Shown here: one piece after another, positions 1 through 13,600 of the stretch
Layout: each line of letters begins with the position of its first letter
How positions within the stretch are numbered: the first letter of the stretch is position 1
Assembly (NCBI GenBank): GCA_002245135.1
Contig: NGBS01001190.1
Span: 1-64,000, forward strand
Source: Proteromonas lacertae
Lineage: Eukaryota > Sar > Bigyra > Opalinata > Proteromonadidae
DNA length: 64,000 nt
Reading direction: 5' to 3'
The notes under the pieces: model-generated
Databases searched by the model: none
What the model was told of the DNA's origin: nothing
Seen by the model: the letters and a program-made list of their open reading frames with translations, nothing else
Program-made: the position numbers and the translations under genes

Positions 1-1064
1 GAGGTGTGAATAAAGCCAGAACAGAAATGTCAGGATATTATTTAAAGAGTGAACTATATCAATCTAATATGACAACTTTAGAAAATATCGAAAATGCTGA
101 TTGTCGAAAATTGCCAAAGTTAAAGAGATATATGAGACCATTCATGTCCCAATTCTCAGCTACCATGGGAAGAGTATGGAGATTCTATTGGAATATTGAA
201 TAATGAATATGCTAGTGATAAATATTCATTAATAATGATTAGAAGAAATGATTACACATTCTGAATTAAATTGTTGTGTAGTTAATAATACTATTTTTGT
301 GAATAATTCATTTGATTATTTTCTAATTGTTTTTAAAACTCAATATTGAAATGATATTTCATGTCTGATATAACTATAAATAAAATCACTTATATGATAG
401 AATTGATAATTTATTTAATATAGATTTGAATAACGAAAAATTCCCCACATTTTTAAAAAATATCAAAATCTATTCAATTTAATCATAATAATTATTAATC
501 TTATTTTAATGACTGATATCTATGTATAGAAGCAGGATTAAGCAGTTAAAATTATAAATGTTGTGTTAAGTTGTTGAGTGAACATATGAATGGTTTTATA
601 CTAATATTTGTTAATATTATTCTTTATAGATATTTTAATTGATGTATAGAACTACAAAACTGAAATGATACTGATTTAAGTCTATGAAACATATATAGCT
701 GGAACAGCGTTGATGAAGGTAATAAAATTACACAGTAATATATATTAATGGATAGTATTAAGTGGTAGATGAAGATTATGTCATCTAGATGATTAGTAAA
801 TATATTACTGCGCTGAAGATTTATATCCATGTGCTTTATGTTTGCTAATATTTATCGGATTTTTTCTATCGTGGAGATAATTTGTATAAGAAGTGGAGAG
901 AATTTTTAGTTGTACTTTTTTACATTTACTCAATTTTTACTCAACTGAGTGTACTAAAATTATTGCATTATTGTTATTTGTCATTAACATACTTGTCTTC
1001 AGTAGTATACAGGATATCTCTTTCTTATATCTCAAATTAACTCAATTTGGTGCATTGATAAAAT
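1..1064. other. Region without a supported gene
   Basis: About one kilobase of AT-rich sequence ahead of the HECT gene. An open stretch at roughly 6-203 (+) encodes about 60 residues with no ATG at its start, no motif I recognise and a TAA at its end; it could be the last exon of a gene cut by the window edge, or chance. From 204 to 1064 I see only short, low-complexity open frames on both strands and no RNA gene. The last 60 bases are the likely promoter and 5' leader of the HECT gene. Confidence 0.5.
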
Positions 1065-4000
1065 ATGAGTAGTTATAATTCAAATCCTTATTATTTTACA
1101 CAAAGTAGTAGATTTTGTAAGGTTTTTAATGAAATAGTAACTGATGGTATTAATTTTGTTGATATGTTGTATGAGGATAACTTAAAAATACCTAATGTAT
1201 AAGATATTTATATATAATATAGGATAATAATAATAAATTTAACAAAAAACGAAAAGAAAAAGATGAATTCTGTAAGAAGTGGTTAGACAATGAATTATAC
1301 GGTAATTATATAAAAATATCATCTAAAATAAATAACAGTGTAGAAAAGAGAATAAATAATTTGCTTTCTGTACTAATTAGAGAATATGATCAACATTTGG
1401 ATAAAGTATATATTATTTATTAGTTGTATAGGTAACTATCACTGTTAGTGATAAGAAAATGATTAAAACTATCGAAAAGGATGATAAATATCAGATTATC
1501 AATGAAATAGCTAAGAATATATCAAAAGTTGATTCAGAGGTTTTGACTAGAATTAAGTACTTGTTTCGGTCATACAATATGGTTTATGAATTGTACATAT
1601 TATTTTTTATGTTTTAATAGGTCAGAGTTTTACAATATTTGTTTTTACAAAGAAGCGTATTACAGATTTAATGATTGTAAAAGTATAATTGTGTTAGTAT
1701 ATATTGAATAGCCAAATATGTTGGTAATGATTTGATATATCGTTTCTATTATAATAAAGATTGTAATTACTGTGATCCAATTAAAAGCTCGAATTTTATA
1801 TTCAATAAAGAAAGAATACCGAAGAAGTATGTGTTATTATTATAATACTTGTATTTAGAATAAAATTCATTTTCAAGTATATAAATTCAAAGATTTCCCC
1901 ATCAATCGAAATAGAATATGAATTGAATAAAAAAGATGTAAAAGGTAAAAATCTATGTGTTCAATTTGAAAAAGACAAAATACAATACAAAGATCTGTGT
2001 GAATTAAAAGTCCGATTATTTAATGTAAAGTGTAAAGATATTTCCATCGATAATATTTATTTATCAAAAGATGCATCAAATAGTAGATATGATATTTCAA
2101 TTAGAAAGATATTTGATAAACTTTTCAACCATATTTTAAATCCAAATGAGATGGATTGTTATGATGAAACAGTTTCTACAATCTTAGATTTGATATTAAA
2201 AACAGGAGCAATAGACTATTTACTTCAATTTTTAATGAATTTAAACAGAATCAAAATGAATGAAGAGAATAAAAGTAATTAATTGATATTTTCTCACAGA
2301 TAAAACTATCAGTAAATAAATCTACAAAATTGAAATATAAAAAGAAAAAAGAACTATTCAACTCACCTTTAATAATCCTGAGTCTGATTAATAAACTTAA
2401 ATTGGGCAATTGGCATGTTTTAGATCTTCATCCTCATTATCTGTTAATATTGTTAAACTACATTCAATTGTTAATGTCAAATCCAAAAACAACAATTGAT
2501 AATATAGAGATGATTGTTTTGTTATTTGATTTATTGAATAAAGAAATGAACTATCTTTATTCATATGATTTATCAAACAGTGGATGTGATTATTCAGAAG
2601 AATATAGAAATTTGTTAATAACAATCAATACAACAATTGAGAAATACAATGATTGGATTAATGAGAAAGAAAACCAATGAGAAGATAAGAAATTTGTTGA
2701 AGAATATAAAATTATCAGAAATTATGAAGAATTATTATATAAACATACTCAAAGATTCACCTCCTGGTTCAAAACTAGAAATATTGATCAATGCCAGTAA
2801 ATATGATAATCTTCTATCCAATCAAATCACTGAACAGTTTAAACCATTATTAACCAATCCAAAAGAGATGTGTAAACTTGAAAGTGATATATTCAATCCA
2901 AAAATCAGAATGTTGTATTTAGATACTTTAAAAATACTCTCCTCTTCAATTAAAAGTCATCATGAAAGTTGTTTAGGTGAAACAATTCTACAATACATCT
3001 TAAAATTAACTGTATTTCAGTTTATGAAAGATATTAAAACAATTGATAATAGTAATCTCAAAGAGAAGCTTCTTTATATTATTGAGTATAAATATTATTA
3101 TTATATTTGATAATAGAATGATAGATTCATTATTAATCAGTGTAAAACATTATTTGAATAATGCAAATTCATCAAAGTGTTTTGATGAAGAATATTCATT
3201 TATATACAAAACTTTACCATTGAATTTATTCTTAATTCTGTTTATTATAACCAAAGTTCAATCAGATGAAATAATATTTCCATTTATATCAGTTATTTCA
3301 TCTGATTTGATTGGTTTAAGAAATGATATTTATGAAATAATGAATAATAATCGAAATATCCAAAATGAATGTTTATATGATTATATTTCATATGCTTGTG
3401 GTTATTGTGCTTCTCAATTAACAAAATCACTTACAGTTTCATATGAAGAAGAAAAGTTGTCATATTGGTTAAATTCGCCATTATTCTGTAATGGATTGAT
3501 GAAAGAATATGAAATAGAAACTCTATTTGATATGAATTATGATGTGATTGGATTAATTCCTCATGAAATAGAGAATAACGGAATAAGTTGTATATTTATT
3601 TATTAGTATAAATAAATAGTTCCAGAATTGACTTTTCATCCATCAGAATCTTCAATAACATACATTAGAAACTCAAATATGATATTATTATTCATAAACA
3701 ATTACATATCAAAATATGATTATGATGAATTCAATGAATTGATTCATGTAAAACCATTAGAGAAAATAGAAATGAAAGGATTAACAAATACAGATAAACA
3801 ATTCTTCTTTGAATTATTACAATCAATTTCCAATCCTCCAATATTACAGTTTTTATTAGAATCATTTGATAATAACAAATATATATCAAAATTACCAATT
3901 GATAAGAGAATATGTGATGATAGTTTTATTCAAACAATTAATAAACCAAAAAGTGATTCTTTGACAAATCAATTATTTATTTTATTATCCAAATCAACAG

Positions 4001-7000
4001 ATAAATCGATGATATTTATTGTAAAAGCAATAACAAGATTGAATGGAATAATTGGTCCACAGTTGATCATGAATAATGAAGAAATGTTTAATCCAATAAT
4101 TCAATGTTTATGTAGTTTATCATATATTTATGAAAAGTCATTAGATATATTTAAGATGTTTATAATATTCAATGAAAATGAAGAGAGTGAATTTGATTAT
4201 GAAACAATAAAACCAGTAATATTATCCTTATGTAGAGTAATACAACATTTCAGAGAAATGAAACAGTTTTACAACAACAGAATAGAAGAAGAAACAAATG
4301 AAATGGAGAATTATAATAAGAATGAAAATGGAAGAATAAATGTTGATTTTACATTACCAATTACATTTGTTGATTATTTGAAAAGGTTAGAAGAAAGATG
4401 TATTTTAATACAACAATGTGAATTACATAATTCAAATGAAAAAAAGAATGATGTAGAATCAAAAGTGAAAGTTGCTTTATCTTATATTTGTAATGGATAT
4501 GCAATAAGTAATGAAATGATGATAAAATTATTAGAAAGAAGAGAAATAAGAACTAAATTGAGAATATCTGGTTTGAGAATGTATAGTTTACTATTGAATA
4601 ATGATGGTTCAAATTCTTTGATATTGAATGGATTTTTATCAAGTTTATGTGGAAAATATAAAAATAAAGAATTATCAATAGAAGAAGAAATCAACTCCTA
4701 TCATCATTATTCAAAAAATGTATATGGATGTAAATCCAAATCATATTATGAATTATCAAATGAATTTCTTAGATTTTTAATTTCATTCAAGAATTCAATG
4801 ATTATTTGCTTTGATAATCAAGTATATTTCATTTATTATTTTATTTTCACATAGTATTATAATGATTTGTTATATGTGAAAGAGATATATTTGGATTATA
4901 CAGAATGTGATTCTTGGATATTAGAAGAATCGCAAATAATGGATTTATTCAATCATATTATTAGATTCAACAAGATTTATCATCTTAAAGATATAAATGA
5001 AATTAAAAGTATAATATATTAATTGTTTATACTGAATAGAAGTAAAATGTTTAAAACATTATCATCAATCTGTTTATGAAGCAATATCAAATGGATATTT
5101 CAATAAATCCGAATTATTATTAGAATTATTTTCAATGAATCTAAGTGATTCATTTTGGAAAAGACATGGTATTGAAACTGGTTTAGATTTGCATTTATAT
5201 GTTAAATATATAAGTGAAGAGAATGTCAAGCTATTAGTTTATAATGGATTAGAGGAAATAGGAATTTACCCATTAAGAAGAAAAGATGTTGTTATAAATA
5301 GAAATAATGATAGTAATAATTATCGAAATAATTATAATTTTAACCTTAGTGATAGTAGTGATAGTAGTGATAATAATTATCAAGACAATGATGATGAAAT
5401 AATAATTATTAATAATAAAATGGAAATTGAAGATGAAAATGGATTTGTCGATGATGTTATAACCACAACATCTTTTCACAGAAACATTCATGATGATATT
5501 TTATCAACTTGTTCAATTGATGATTTATCTAATAATATTGTTTTGTTCATTACATTATCTATTATGAAAGATGGTGAAATAAAGAAACAATCATATGAAA
5601 AGAAATATGGAGATATATATGATGAATTATTTAAGAAACATAAAGAAAATGATATTCCGTCATATCAACTAATGATATATGAATACTCAAAACAACAATC
5701 AAAACCATTTTTATCATCATTATTCACATATATCGAAAGAAAATTATATAATATTCATCAGTTTTACAGAAATTACAAAGTATTGGTATATGAAAAAGAA
5801 AGATATATGTTAATCTCACTTTTTCAATCACAGAATAAAGAAAAAGGGATGATTATTGATTTAGATTTGTTTAATGAAGATGAATCTATTATGGATAGAA
5901 AATTATCTCTCATATTATCACAATTATGTAGAATTAATGATTCAGAAAGTTTTAAGGAATGGATTAATGTCAGAAATAATCTTTTGTTGATGATTAATTT
6001 ATATCAGCATACAACAATACCTAATCAGTTATTAATATTGAAATGTATAAAGTCACATCTATTAGAAATATCAACAAATGATTCATTAATTATAAACAAA
6101 ATTCTAGATTTATTACTGGTGATATTATTAGAATTAGGAAGAATCATATTATTTGATGATAATATGACATTTAAAACAAATGATTATTATGATAATATCA
6201 AATCTACTTCAACATGGAAATGCATTATATGTGATTGTAAAAATGAAATTGGAAGTTATACATGTAATCAATGTCAATTACCTTATTCAAAATCAGGAAT
6301 GATATTCCCATCTCATGATAATTGTGTTAATTCATTTAGTAATTATAATGGAAATAATTTGATGTGGAAAAAGACATATTTACTCCAATTTTTAAGAGAT
6401 GTGATGAATAATAATTCTATATTAATATTGCTCTTTTATTCATCAAATAAATATATAAAAAGAATGATTGAATTATTAAAATCTAATGATTCTTTAAGAA
6501 TAAATGATGATGTATATATAAGTGTAGGAATATTAGCATTTCATGGTGGAATTCAATCAATAATTTCGAAAGACTCAATCATTGAAGTGAATATAAATGG
6601 AGTTATATCAAAATGCAAAGTAATAGAAATGAAAGAATGTTATTCAAAACTAGAAGTAGAAATAAATTCATCAAAAGAGATATGTGAAGTTGATTATGAT
6701 TCTATTATTTCAATGAATATTCCATCAATTCCATTAAATGAAACTCCATATTCATCTGTATTATGCGATTTAATAAAAGCAGTTTATGATATAAATGATA
6801 ATAATACCAATAAATCTCTTCCTGTTCAAATAGAAACAATCTCATTATTGTTATTCAATTATTTGAAATATGAAGTTAATAATCATTATGAATCAATTCC
6901 AACTGATTTATTACAGAATATAATAAAATCGTTATTGAATATTTCTTTATCAGTGTCAACTTTACCATTATCATTATCATCACTTCAGCTATCTCATATA

Positions 7001-10000
7001 TTAGCATTCAATTTCAATATATATTATTCCATGAGTTATTTATTTGTAAAATCATTTACATTTTGTCAACAAGAACAAATATTATCTGAAACAACTGGTA
7101 GTTCAATAGAACTTGCTAAGAAGGCAATTGAACTATGTAAGAATCCAAATGATGCAGTAAATTGGTTATTGGAGAATAAAGAGAAATATAAAGACTATTC
7201 AAAAGAGATGTTTAAAGGTGAATTACCTAAAGATATATTAAGCAATCAACGAATTGATTTTAGTCAGTTAAATAAAACGAATAATATAACATCTAAATAT
7301 TGTTATTTATCAAAATATGATGAAAAAATACCTTTAAAAATTGGTCAAATAGTATATGTAAAATCCAATCTATATATGAATGAATTGAATAAAGAATTTG
7401 CAGTGTTTCTATATGAACAGAATAATATAAATTATTTCATTTCTATAAAAGATAATCAATCAACAGTTATTTGTATTAATGATTATTTTTTGAAGAATGT
7501 AATATATTGTATAGATGATAAATATGGCTATAAGATAAGTAATATAAATGATGCATTGGATTATATAAAAGAAATAACAAATACATTGATCATAAATACA
7601 AATAGAGATATTTTAATAAAACTAATGATAATTAATCCATATAAATATTTAATTAAAGATGAAAATTTATTTCTTCAGTTATATAAAAGATTAAGCTGTG
7701 GAAATACATTACATATTAAGGTATTATCAAATATTATGAAAAATGGAAATGTTAAAAATTCATTTGAGATAATGACAAAAATTTTAATAAAACTATTACA
7801 GGATGAAAAATGTAATGAGAGAATTGTAATACAAAATGAAGTATCTCCATGTGAACGTATAATTCACTCTCCATCATCAATAGTATCACTTTCAATGTCT
7901 GAAATGTTATGGCATTTAAATCAATCTTCATATACATCATCAGTTGTCAATTATGAAGTAATAGAATCATTGCATCCACTTTATAAACGTTCAGATTATG
8001 TAGGAAAAGTATGTCTTCCAAACTGTAAATCAGTGGTGATAATATTTGATGAAAAGAGTAACATTGGAAGTGGAAGTTTGAGTTTTTGTTTAGATGATAA
8101 ATTTAACAATGATTTTAAAAGATTTCATGGAGATAATAGATTTAAATCATTTGTTGTAAATTCCAACACTCTTTACTACAGATTTTCACGCAATAATAGC
8201 TGTAGTAGATGGGGATATAGAATGTTTGTGTTTGGAATAGGAGATTATGAACAATTATCTGAAAAGAATATAATATCATATCCAAATATTGAATGGTCAT
8301 TATGGATATTAAACATTATATTACTTGAATCTAATATAAATAAAGAAACGAAGCAAGAATTGTTAAATATTTTGATTAAACAATATTTTACACCACAATC
8401 CAAAGACAAAGTAATTAACTGCTTAATGAATTTATGTAGAGATGAAAGATTTAAGGATTTAGTGACTCAATCAAAAGAAATAAATGATTTAGCAAGACAA
8501 GCATTTAATTGTATTAATAACGATAGAAATGGTAGTGATACTGATAAGTTTTTAATGGAGTTATATTTCCTTTCAAATAAGAATTCTAATCTTATTAATG
8601 TCGATGCATTAGAAAGCAATGAAATATCGATTGAAAAAGTTTCATCAATTTATTCATTGTTGTATCAAATTTATTTAAACCAATTTATTCCAATATTTAA
8701 AAACTCAAATTTGTTAGAGTATTGTACAAAAACATACGAATTAGAATCATCTATGAAAAAGACTAAGCATTTGAAGTTTGAATATGTATGTAGTTGTTTT
8801 AATAACTTTAATGTAATTATTCACAAAGATTTAAATAATAGTAAAATTAAACTGAATATTGCATACAATGATAATATAATAGAATTTAAAGATAAATTTG
8901 ATAATGATTTAATTTACCAAATAAATAATACAAATAAAATAAATATTGAAGTAAGATTATATATATCAAAAAATGAAAAATACAAAACAACTATTACAAT
9001 AAAGCCAATAGACAATATAAAATATTTAAAAGTATTAAGAAATAGTAAAGAAGAAGAAATAGAGACTTATAATTTGAATTATGAAGAAATAGCAAATATA
9101 ATGAATGTTAAAAATAAATATAAAGAAACTAATTCAAAAGAATTAAAGAAGTTATACAAGCAATACATAGCTGAATATGGACTAGATAGAATTCCAATGT
9201 GGAAATCATTTAATATTTTAAATGAATCAATTGATATAATAGGAAAGAATATAATTGAAGTATTAAAATATGTTGATTTGTCTCAATTAAAAGTAAAAGG
9301 AAGTTTTGCATATATGATTAGAGAAAGTAAGATATTTATATCAAGGAAATTAAAGATGTTATATTGCAATAAAATAAAGAATAAATTATATAATAGAAAT
9401 ATAGAAAGAGGGAAATCTGTTTATATTGATAGATTTAAAGCAAGTGATGAAAAAGAAAAAGGAATGATAAACTCATTACAATCACATTGTGTGTTTAAAC
9501 AATTATACAACCAATTATATGATTATGGAGAAAGAATATGGTTTGCAAGATGTGATGGATATAGAGTATTTACAGTTCGTTTTGCAAATGAAGGTGCTTC
9601 AGATGCAGGTGGACCATATAGAGAATGTTTAGAAGAAATGATTGAAGATTTATTCAGTGAACATTTTGATTTGTTTATTCCAACAAATAACAATAAACAT
9701 AAATATGGTATTGATACTGATTGTTTTATTCCCAATCCAAATTGTAAAGAAATAGAACATATGAAAATGTATGAATTTGTTGGTAGAATAATGGGATATT
9801 CAATATTATCAAATGCTTGTTTACCATTTATGTTTCCCAAATGTTTTTGGAATGTTTTTAGTGGAAATGAATTAAAATATGAAGATATTTATAATTTAGA
9901 TCAATATTTGTATAATAATCTAGAAGAAATAAGAAATGCCAAAAATGAAGAAGAATTACCTAAACAACCAGCATTTGTGATAAGTGATGAAAATGGTGAA

Positions 10001-10543
10001 ATAGTCAATCTAAATCCAGGATTTGAAGAAGAATTGAAAATGGAGAATAAAGATAAACATTGTGAATTAATAATCGATTATATAATTCATCGTTGTGATA
10101 TCCAAATAAAATCAATATTAAAAGGATTGTATAGTGTTATTCCACAATCATATTTCTTCCTTTTTAATGGAGATGATATAGAAGAATTTGTGTGTGGAAA
10201 AGCAGAAATAGATATTGAATATTTGAAACAACATACTAGTTACAGTGGATATGATAGTAATAGTCAAACAATAATTGATTTTTGGAAAGTAATGGAGAGT
10301 TGTAACAATGAAGAAAGAAGAAAATTCATAAAATTTGTTTGGGGAAGAAGTAGATTGCCTTTGAAAGGAGAATACTGGGAATCTACATTAAAAATATCAA
10401 GAAGTAGTTCTTCAAATGAATTACCATCATCGCATACCTGCAGTTTTCAAATTGATTTACCAGATTATTCAAATTATGAAATATTGGAAAGAAATTTGAG
10501 AATAGCAATTAATTATGGATTAGGAGCTATGTTGAATAATTAA
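1065..10543 (+). CDS. Giant HECT-type E3 ubiquitin ligase
   Basis: Transfers ubiquitin from an E2 to substrates through a thioester on a HECT cysteine. The gene starts at ATG 1065 and is split by short GTAT...AG introns at its 5' side (for example 1197-1222, 1406-1431, 1827-1858, and others to about 5040) before a final exon with over 5.4 kb open. Seen in order: helical, poorly conserved N-terminal part; a RanBP2-type zinc finger near 6215-6300 (CxxC...CxxC); a UBA-like segment near 7070-7185 ending in NWLLE; a beta-rich module near 7965-8250 starting ESLHPLY and containing a WG, like the module in ZZEF1/HECTD4-type proteins; and the HECT domain from about 9470 to the end. The catalytic cysteine sits in SSHTC at 10439-10441, preceded by WGRSRLPL. 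One frame change of +1 is needed at about 2665-2680, where frame 0 meets TGA. No close family name can be given from the sequence alone. Confidence 0.9.
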
Positions 10544-10647
10544 ATAAAACAATATTATTATTTCATTCTAATAATATGTTATTTTTAAAGGAATTAAGTA
10601 AATCTCCAAAAAAAGAGAGAATATTTATATATATATTGCTTAATAAT

Positions 10648-13600
10648 TTATGCAAAATAATGAGAACTTACTAATGTATCTTCCAACAAAGCTATTTGAT
10701 CTTCACTAAAATATTTCTTACATCTATCCCAATCATCTTGATGACTTTTCTTAAACTTACTTATACTATCTTTAGATGTTTTTCCAATTGGTCTAAAATA
10801 TATGAAAATATATTATATATATACGCTGGATAGGATGAAACAGTTAAAAGCAATTCCAATGCTTTTGGAGTATAAGATTCAATTTCCACTAAATTCAAAT
10901 TTAAAAATGAAGTTAAAACTATAACACATCCATGCATACATTTTATCCAATCATTATCTTTATTCTTTTTCTATAAAATAAATAGATAAATAATAAAAAT
11001 ATATTATATATATATACCATTTGTAATGCTTTTTTAAACACCTTTTCATACTTGTTAAAGGTTTTATTCAACTTATTTTCAGTGTAAAATGAGAATAAAA
11101 ACATAAACAATCTATCACAACTCTGTCTTACAACAGAATCATTATCATATAAACAATTCTCAATAATAGGAAGTAATCTTTTAAAGAATTGATCACGAAC
11201 TAACAAAGAACAATTTGATAATACAATTTGTAACATTACAACTGTTCCTTTTCTCACTGTGGATGATGCTATACTCAATAATGATTGTAGAATATTCCAG
11301 AAATCATCTTCTGGCATTATGCTGGTTAAACACATACTGTAGTTGACACAATTGAATGGACGACTTTCATTACTTAACTATTTATAAAATAAAAAATAAT
11401 TATATACATAAGATCTTGCTAATGGAATAATGAGTTTATAAATATATGAAATTGGTTTAAAATGTCTGAAAAATACTCCAAATCCTGAGACAATGTGATT
11501 AAATAATAAATTATCTTTACTCCTATTTAAAAATACATTCGTTATTATACTCTATAATTGGAACAAATCCATTTTCATTTTTATATTTATTAATATAATC
11601 ATCCAGAAGAAGTGATATTTTATCATTAATATTGGACACAAGTATTGACAATTCATTTTCTTTCACATTCAAATCATTAAATGGAGCTCTTGATGACGCT
11701 AATAATATATAACAAATACAACTCAATAGGTTATTATCTTTAATTGTGAATAGATCAGAAATGGAATTTAATAATGGTTTAATAATTTTAATGACTAATT
11801 CTGGCTGTGAAGTGTAAAATAATGATAATTTCTCACAGATTTTACAACTTAAAATGTAAGTTGATATTTTGTTGATATTGTTCTCTTTGTCTTTTATATT
11901 TATAATTCTATCTGTTAATTCTCTAATATAAATATATATATGTATAATATACTTTATTAATGGTGGAAATAATGAAAGATCTTCAATTTTACCTTGATAT
12001 TGGAATATATATGATGGCACATAAATACAACTGGTACTTTTCTCCACCAGAAAGTCATAAAACTCTAAAAACAATAACAAAAAGTCTTTATCATTTAGTA
12101 TCTTTTGTTTAATACTAAAGGTGAAATAACCACTTAGAATGTGACAAAGAACAGAACAATGAGATCTATCAACACAAGAATCTATTCAAAATAAATAAAT
12201 AATTAAATATACTTAAAAACAATCTTCCAGCTTGACAACATAACTTAATCAGTTCTTTATAACCTAAGAAATTACACAATCTACAAATCGTATAACTGAC
12301 AGACCAATGAAACGAATAGTTTCTATTATAATAATCATCATTTTCCACTGCACATAATCCATCCAGTAATATTTTTACATCATTATTCATATTAAACCGT
12401 TGGAAATAGTTGGGAAAGGTATGACCACTGTACATTTCATCACATTTATGTGAAAATGGAATAAAACTTTCATATAAATTCAACCAATTATCAACATTAC
12501 TATAAACCTCCTTTAATTTATCACCAAATAGATTTGGATAAAATCTTGCAATAAAACCAGAAAATAAAAATGAAACGACTTTAATATTGGGATTTTCACT
12601 GGTTATACCATCTGCAATGATATTTCCAATACAAAAATCAGGTTCAATTCCTGTCAGTAGGTTTATATATACACAAAATAGTATATGAGCTTGATATCTC
12701 CATTGTTTATTTGAGAAATCTTTAGTTATTTCAACAAAGAGTGAATTATATTCATTTTTATCTTGAATCTTACCAGGAATACTATTTTGATAATAATATA
12801 TAATAATAATATATACATATAAAATGATATTTGTGTTGATAATATAATATCTTCAGCTTTTTGTACTTTATCTTGAGGATAATTCAATAGATATTTCGGT
12901 ATATCCAATATAGTAAGATATAACTTCTTAATAAAGGAGAAATTGTAATAATAATCGATTACTTTATCAATTATTCCTCTATTTCAATATAATAATAATA
13001 ATTATATAATATATACTGTAAGAAAATTAAACATTCAGTATGTTTTGAATTGATTAATAGTTTATAACATTCATCTGGAATAAACTATTTATATAATAAT
13101 AATAATAATATGAAATACATCTAATTCTTTATAAAATGATAGAAATTTCCCTCTAATAATTGAACTAGCACCTGCTGAATATATTGATCTCGATCCAATT
13201 TGAAATACATCTTTTGCAAGCTGGGTAAATACACCAATCACTTGTTTATATTCTTCTGTAGGATGTCTATATAAATATTCTTTAGCAAAATAGAAATATT
13301 TTCCTTCTAGTCTTTCAATTGAATTTGATGCAAATTTTCCAAAATCATATAAATGTGTATAGATGGTTATATATTGATAGATTTCATTTGGATCTAATTG
13401 TAATTCGAATTTGATTTGATCAATTGATAATGGTAATTGTGAAGTGATTATATTGTTTATATTATAATGAGGAAACATTGCATTATATAGAAAATTGAGA
13501 CTATTTTAATAAAATAATACATATATATATATATACACTTTGTCATTTAATAATATAAGTATTTGATCTGTCATTGTATCAGCTGATTGGTCAATAAATA

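Noticed and set aside
624-830. 68-codon open frame on the minus strand
   Set aside because: AT-rich, low-information sequence with no conserved pattern and no neighbouring exon.
2678-2680. In-frame TGA in the HECT gene as evidence of codon reassignment
   Set aside because: Reading on in frame after this TGA soon meets another stop, while the +1 frame gives the sensible continuation; TGA also ends INTS3 and the 45689 gene at natural positions.
9523-9840. Long antisense open frame within the HECT domain
   Set aside because: Shadow of a strongly conserved coding region on the other strand.
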